A DNA stretch of 64,000 nucleotides from Thalassia testudinum (taxonomy: Eukaryota; Streptophyta; Magnoliopsida; Alismatales; Hydrocharitaceae): NCBI GenBank assembly GCA_037157565.1, contig JAZHRO010000026.1, positions 31,300,501 to 31,364,500 of the forward strand, given 5' to 3'. The position numbers and the translations under genes were made by a program. Shown here in pieces: positions 63,724-64,000 of this stretch (positions within the stretch are counted from its first letter, which is position 1; every line of letters starts with the position of its first letter). Below the pieces are notes generated by a model. That model ran no database searches and was not told the DNA's origin. It was given only the letters and a program-made list of their open reading frames with translations.

Positions 63724-64000
63724 TGTTGAGAGTTTTATTATTTATTATGTCTTATTTGATAGACTCTTGTAGTTCTTTTGTTTTATGAGGAGCACTTTGT
63801 ATTTTTTTCACCTTTATATATTGAGAGGTGTGAAGACGATAGGATGATTGAACACATTTTCTAACTTGGTATCAGAACCAGTGGTCCTAGATTGGTGGTA
63901 TATATATCTCTTGATTCTCATACCTCTTCCCTTTTCCTACCAAAATAAAAAATCCTAGCCCTAGCACTGAGAGGACTCGAGCCACAGCCACCAGCGCCAT
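63724..64000 (+). mobile_element. Copia element K, 5' end
   Basis: A 143-bp 5' LTR at 63724-63866, starting TGTTGAGAG and ending CTAACT, with TATA-like TTTATATATTGAGAGG. PBS TGGTATCAGAA at 63867-63877. A leader turning GC-rich at the window edge follows. The rest is outside the window. The LTR end (...ACT) and PBS match elements C, G and I. Confidence 0.82.

Overview
This is a plant nuclear window made mostly of transposable elements sitting inside the introns of one protein kinase gene. The evidence is spliced exons of a plant-type NDR (AGC-family) kinase, about eleven Ty1/copia elements primed by initiator-Met tRNA, an L1-type LINE, an RTE-type LINE and DNA transposons. The LINE ORF1 layout (N-terminal zinc knuckles followed by a DUF4283-like region) is common in monocots, so a monocot is my weak guess. 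I see no RNA genes, CRISPR arrays or bacterial features.

Host gene (+ strand): seven exons lie between 20369 and 22810 (from the alpha-C helix through HRD, DFG, the activation segment and the C-lobe to the start of the AGC tail). The next exon, with the hydrophobic motif, is at 59710. The intron between them is 36.9 kb and is filled with insertions. The N-lobe exons are not in the window, so the upstream intron must exceed 20 kb or the gene has lost them.

1-12358: copia element B (- strand), with copia A inserted in its reverse transcriptase and copia C (149-bp LTRs, TSD ATGTG) inserted in its 5' LTR. 13589-19173: a full-length but decayed L1-type LINE (- strand) with a 13-bp TSD. Giant intron: copia E (22861-27638, TSD ATGAC, carrying a MITE); copia F (28129-33312); remnants; copia G (34384-38865, + strand, TSD TATTT); and copia H (39078-52957). 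H is split by an RTE LINE (13-bp TSD, TTG-repeat tail), a 1.7-kb solo LTR (TSD CCTAG) and copia I. Next is an old, decayed LTR interrupted by a 4.1-kb DNA transposon, then a foldback MITE.

After the last visible exon come a non-autonomous LTR element J (60098-63101) and the 5' end of copia K (63724 onward).

The most unusual structure is the DNA transposon at 53760-57896. It has PIF/Harbinger-like ends and a TTA target duplication. Inside is a broken plant-mobile-domain-like (PMD/DUF1985-like) coding region flanked by two arrays of a palindromic ATACACCGGTGTAT-type motif. Both arrays repeat at about 21 bp, two DNA helical turns. A second palindrome array, with core GACGTCT repeated 14 times in about 500 bp, lies in the solo LTR at 44674-46377. 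A CpG-decayed version of that array (GACATCT, GATGTCT, GATATCT) is visible in the older LTR that hosts the transposon.
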